From Vasconcelosia minhoensis LEGE 07310 (GTDB lineage: Bacteria > Cyanobacteriota > Cyanobacteriia > Phormidesmidales > Phormidesmidaceae), in NCBI RefSeq assembly GCF_015207255.1, contig NZ_JADEXG010000024.1, forward strand, positions 1-64,000: 64,000 nucleotides of DNA, given 5' to 3'. Below are positions 62,301 through 64,000 of this stretch, piece after piece. The stretch's first letter is position 1. Each line of letters starts with the position of its first letter. The notes beneath the pieces are model-generated. The model saw only the letters and a list, made by a program, of their open reading frames with translations, was not told the origin of the DNA and did not search any database. The translations under genes and the position numbers were made by a program.

Positions 62301-63628
62301 GCCTGTGGGGGTGAACCGTCGTACTCCTGAGGTTCGGTGGTCTGGTCTTCTAGCTGTCCCCACGCCTGTGGGGGTGAACCGCCTTTAGCCCACAGCTCAT
62401 AAAGGCATTTTCGGCGCTGTCCCCACGCCTGTGGGGGTGAACCGGGTGGCTATCTTTGCCTTGCCGACTGGCAGTAGGCTGTCCCCACGCCTGTGGGGGT
62501 GAACCGCTATAAGTGTCTTCAACGGTTACGGCTTCAATCCGCTGTCCCCACGCCTGTGGGGGTGAACCGATTCTAGGACTCCAGCTGGTAGAGTTGGGTA
62601 GCGCTGTCCCCACGCCTGTGGGGGTGAACCGTTGCCGACGGCCAGGACGACCACGAAATCGACGCGCTGTCCCCACGCCTGTGGGGGTGAACCGCTTGCA
62701 CCAGGGTCGGCAGCGCACCCAATACGACGCTGTCCCCACGCCTGTGGGGGTGAACCCGATGATGGTGACGAAAAGCAGTTAGAGTTTCTTGCGCTGTCCC
62801 CACGCCTGTGGGGGTGAACCGAACCCGTTGAGGTCACCCCCGCATGAAATAATCAGCTGTCCCCACGCCTGTGGGGGTGAACCGGTCTGCTGACTCAAGA
62901 TGACGCCGCCAAGATTAGCTGTCCCCACGCCTGTGGGGGTGAACCGGTCCATATCCCCACCCCCGAACCCTAATATTCAGCTGTCCCCACGCCTGTGGGG
63001 GTGAACCGTTAAACGCCCCGATGGCTGGCGCTACCGGATGGCGCTGTCCCCACGCCTGTGGGGGTGAACCGTCGTCCTACATTGAGCTAGTAGACGCGGT
63101 CGGCACGCTGTCCCCACGCCTGTGGGGGTGAACCGCCATGGGGTGTTGGGTGCAAAAGGAAACTAACTCAGCTGTCCCCACGCCTGTGGGGGTGAACCGC
63201 CGCAGCCAGCGGCCCACCGTACAGCGAGATACGGCTGTCCCCACGCCTGTGGGGGTGAACCGCGTATCCTCCCAGGTAGGCCAATGACGCTAGAGACGCT
63301 GTCCCCACGCCTGTGGGGGTGAACCGTCCCCGGCGATGTCCGATAGGACGTTTTTGTCAAGCTGTCCCCACGCCTGTGGGGGTGAACCTTATTATCATCG
63401 AGCTGCGCCTGACTGAAGCCGAGCTGTCCCCACGCCTGTGGGGGTGAACCGTTTACGTGACCGGCGTTGGGGGCGAAAATGGTTGGCTGTCCCCACGCCT
63501 GTGGGGGTGAACCGCGTACTAAGACCCAACCCATACCTTATCTTTTAGCTGTCCCCACGCCTGTGGGGGTGAACCGGCGGATTGTCTCGGGTCAGAAAAA
63601 TGACATAGAGGCTGTCCCCACGCCTGTG
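59392..63628 (+). CRISPR. type I-E CRISPR array, 68 repeats and 67 spacers
   Basis: Repeats of 28-29 bp begin GCTGTCCCCACGCC and end GGGGGTGAACCG; the last G varies (C, T or A in repeats 1, 6, 9, 21, 38, 45, 54 and 64). I counted starts from 59392 to 63611, with spacing 61-64 bases and mean 63, giving spacers of about 32-35 bases. The stem CCCCAC..GTGGGG and the 3' handle GTGAACC match the orientation of the E. coli repeat, so transcription runs rightward from the cas2 side. Repeats 1-67 are almost identical; repeat 68 keeps only its first 18 bases. No spacer duplicates were noticed by eye. Confidence 0.98.
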
Positions 63629-64000
63629 AGTGTTAAATGTCAAGGCCGTAGCGGTGACGTGACAGTCAGTTGTCGTGATGAGTGACATTTGGTAGAGACT
63701 ACAAAGACTCATCGTGAGACTCATCGAATACAAGTACTGGGTGGCATCAGCGTCAGACGGCAGCCAGTGATCAAAATGACACTGCGTGATCAGTTAAAGA
63801 AATCGGGTGCATGAGGGCATTCTCTGCCGTGCTAGTCTTTGTTTCGAGTAGTAGCTGCCTGCTGACGGTAGCTTTTGGCCTTGATTTCAAAGATGACAGC
63901 ATGATGAACGAGGCAGTCAACGGCGGCCACGGTCATCATTGAGTCAGGGAAGATGCTATCCCACTGACTGAACGGCTGATTGGCCGTAATCAGTAAGCGC
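63629..64000 (-). mobile_element. IS21-family element, right part outside the window
   Basis: The element begins where repeat 68 breaks off (63629-63631, TGTTAAATGTCA). Internal copies of its end motif occur as AGTGACATTT (63681-63690) and AAAATGACACT (around 63775), plus a TGATCA pair, in keeping with the multiple terminal repeats of IS21 elements. The istB gene lies at 63832 onward on the minus strand. The other end and istA are beyond 64000. Confidence 0.65.
63832..64000 (-). CDS. istB: IstB helper ATPase of an IS21-family element (partial)
   Basis: The last 55 codons are visible, reading RLLITANQPFSQWDSIFPDS, MMTVAAVDCLVHHAVIFEIK and AKSYRQQAATTRNKD before TAG at 63832. This is the IstB C-terminus (family pattern TTNxxFxxWxxxFxD, then AxxDRLxHH and SYR). 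IstB is an AAA+ protein that selects the target and activates the IstA transposase. The 5' part is outside the window. The Arg usual in AVDRLVHH is Cys here. Confidence 0.85.
   Translation of the reverse strand, partial: RLLITANQPFSQWDSIFPDSMMTVAAVDCLVHHAVIFEIKAKSYRQQAATTRNKD

Noticed and set aside
59323-63733. Many open frames of 60-150 codons on both strands with repeated RFTPTGVGTA, VHPHRRGDS, GSPPQAWGQ or VPTPVGVNR peptides
   Set aside because: They are translations of the CRISPR repeat in its six frames; the array has no genes.
1-64000. tRNA or rRNA genes
   Set aside because: A visual scan for T-loop patterns such as GGTTCGAATCC found none in a credible cloverleaf.

Overview
This window is chromosomal DNA from a cyanobacterium. 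The evidence is the very frequent palindrome GCGATCGC (the HIP1 octamer typical of cyanobacterial genomes), a helical carotenoid protein related to the N-terminal domain of OCP, a cyanobacterial SigF-type sigma factor, a DUF3285 protein next to ybeY, an Fe-type SOD, and a DnaB helicase with inteins, as in several cyanobacteria. The body of the window is GC-rich. Islands at about 20.2-21.2 kb and 32.1-33.2 kb are visibly AT-rich and hold unrecognised membrane proteins. No tRNA or rRNA gene was seen.

Layout. 0-5.6 kb: two unknown proteins, a Dps ferritin, an envelope pair (beta-barrel-like protein and M23 murein hydrolase factor), a LysE exporter and an Lrp/AsnC regulator. 5.7-10.7 kb: a TldD/TldE pair, an AI-2E family permease and sodB. 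10.8-12.1 kb: two nearly identical tandem Uma2 genes. 12.1-17.2 kb: a five-gene nickel/peptide-type ABC importer operon. 17.5-22 kb: cysC, thpR, then a zone rich in toxin-antitoxin modules, several decayed (a PIN remnant, an intact RHH/MazF pair, a DUF3303 pseudogene, a truncated brnT with an intact brnA). 22-31.9 kb: housekeeping genes including smpB, an ATP-grasp ligase, sigF, a BI-1 homologue, prfB with its programmed +1 frameshift, ybeY, dgkA, a trpG/pabA glutaminase and pepP. 32-38.6 kb: a frameshifted membrane protein, rplI, dnaB with two full-size inteins, and a cytochrome P450 reduced by an internal deletion. 38.7-45.3 kb: an SDR, a potD-B-C-A cluster in which potC has lost its N-terminal half, an aldehyde dehydrogenase and the carotenoid protein. 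45.5-49.3 kb: an S9 peptidase followed by two PIN-type toxin-antitoxin pairs interleaved with two out-of-order fragments of S9 peptidase genes.

49.4-63.6 kb is a complete type I-E CRISPR-Cas locus: a WYL regulator, cas3, cse1, cse2, a hicBA toxin-antitoxin pair inside the operon, cas7, cas5, cas6e, cas1, cas2 and an array of 68 repeats. The array starts only 19 bp after cas2. It ends inside a repeat, where an IS21-family element begins (its istB gene runs off the window), so more array may lie beyond.

The most unusual observations are the hicBA module with its own palindromes inside the interference operon, the nearly leaderless array cut by an IS21-like element, the doubly intein-interrupted DnaB, a dispersed hairpin plus C-rich element placed directly before two start codons, and the large number of precisely definable broken genes.
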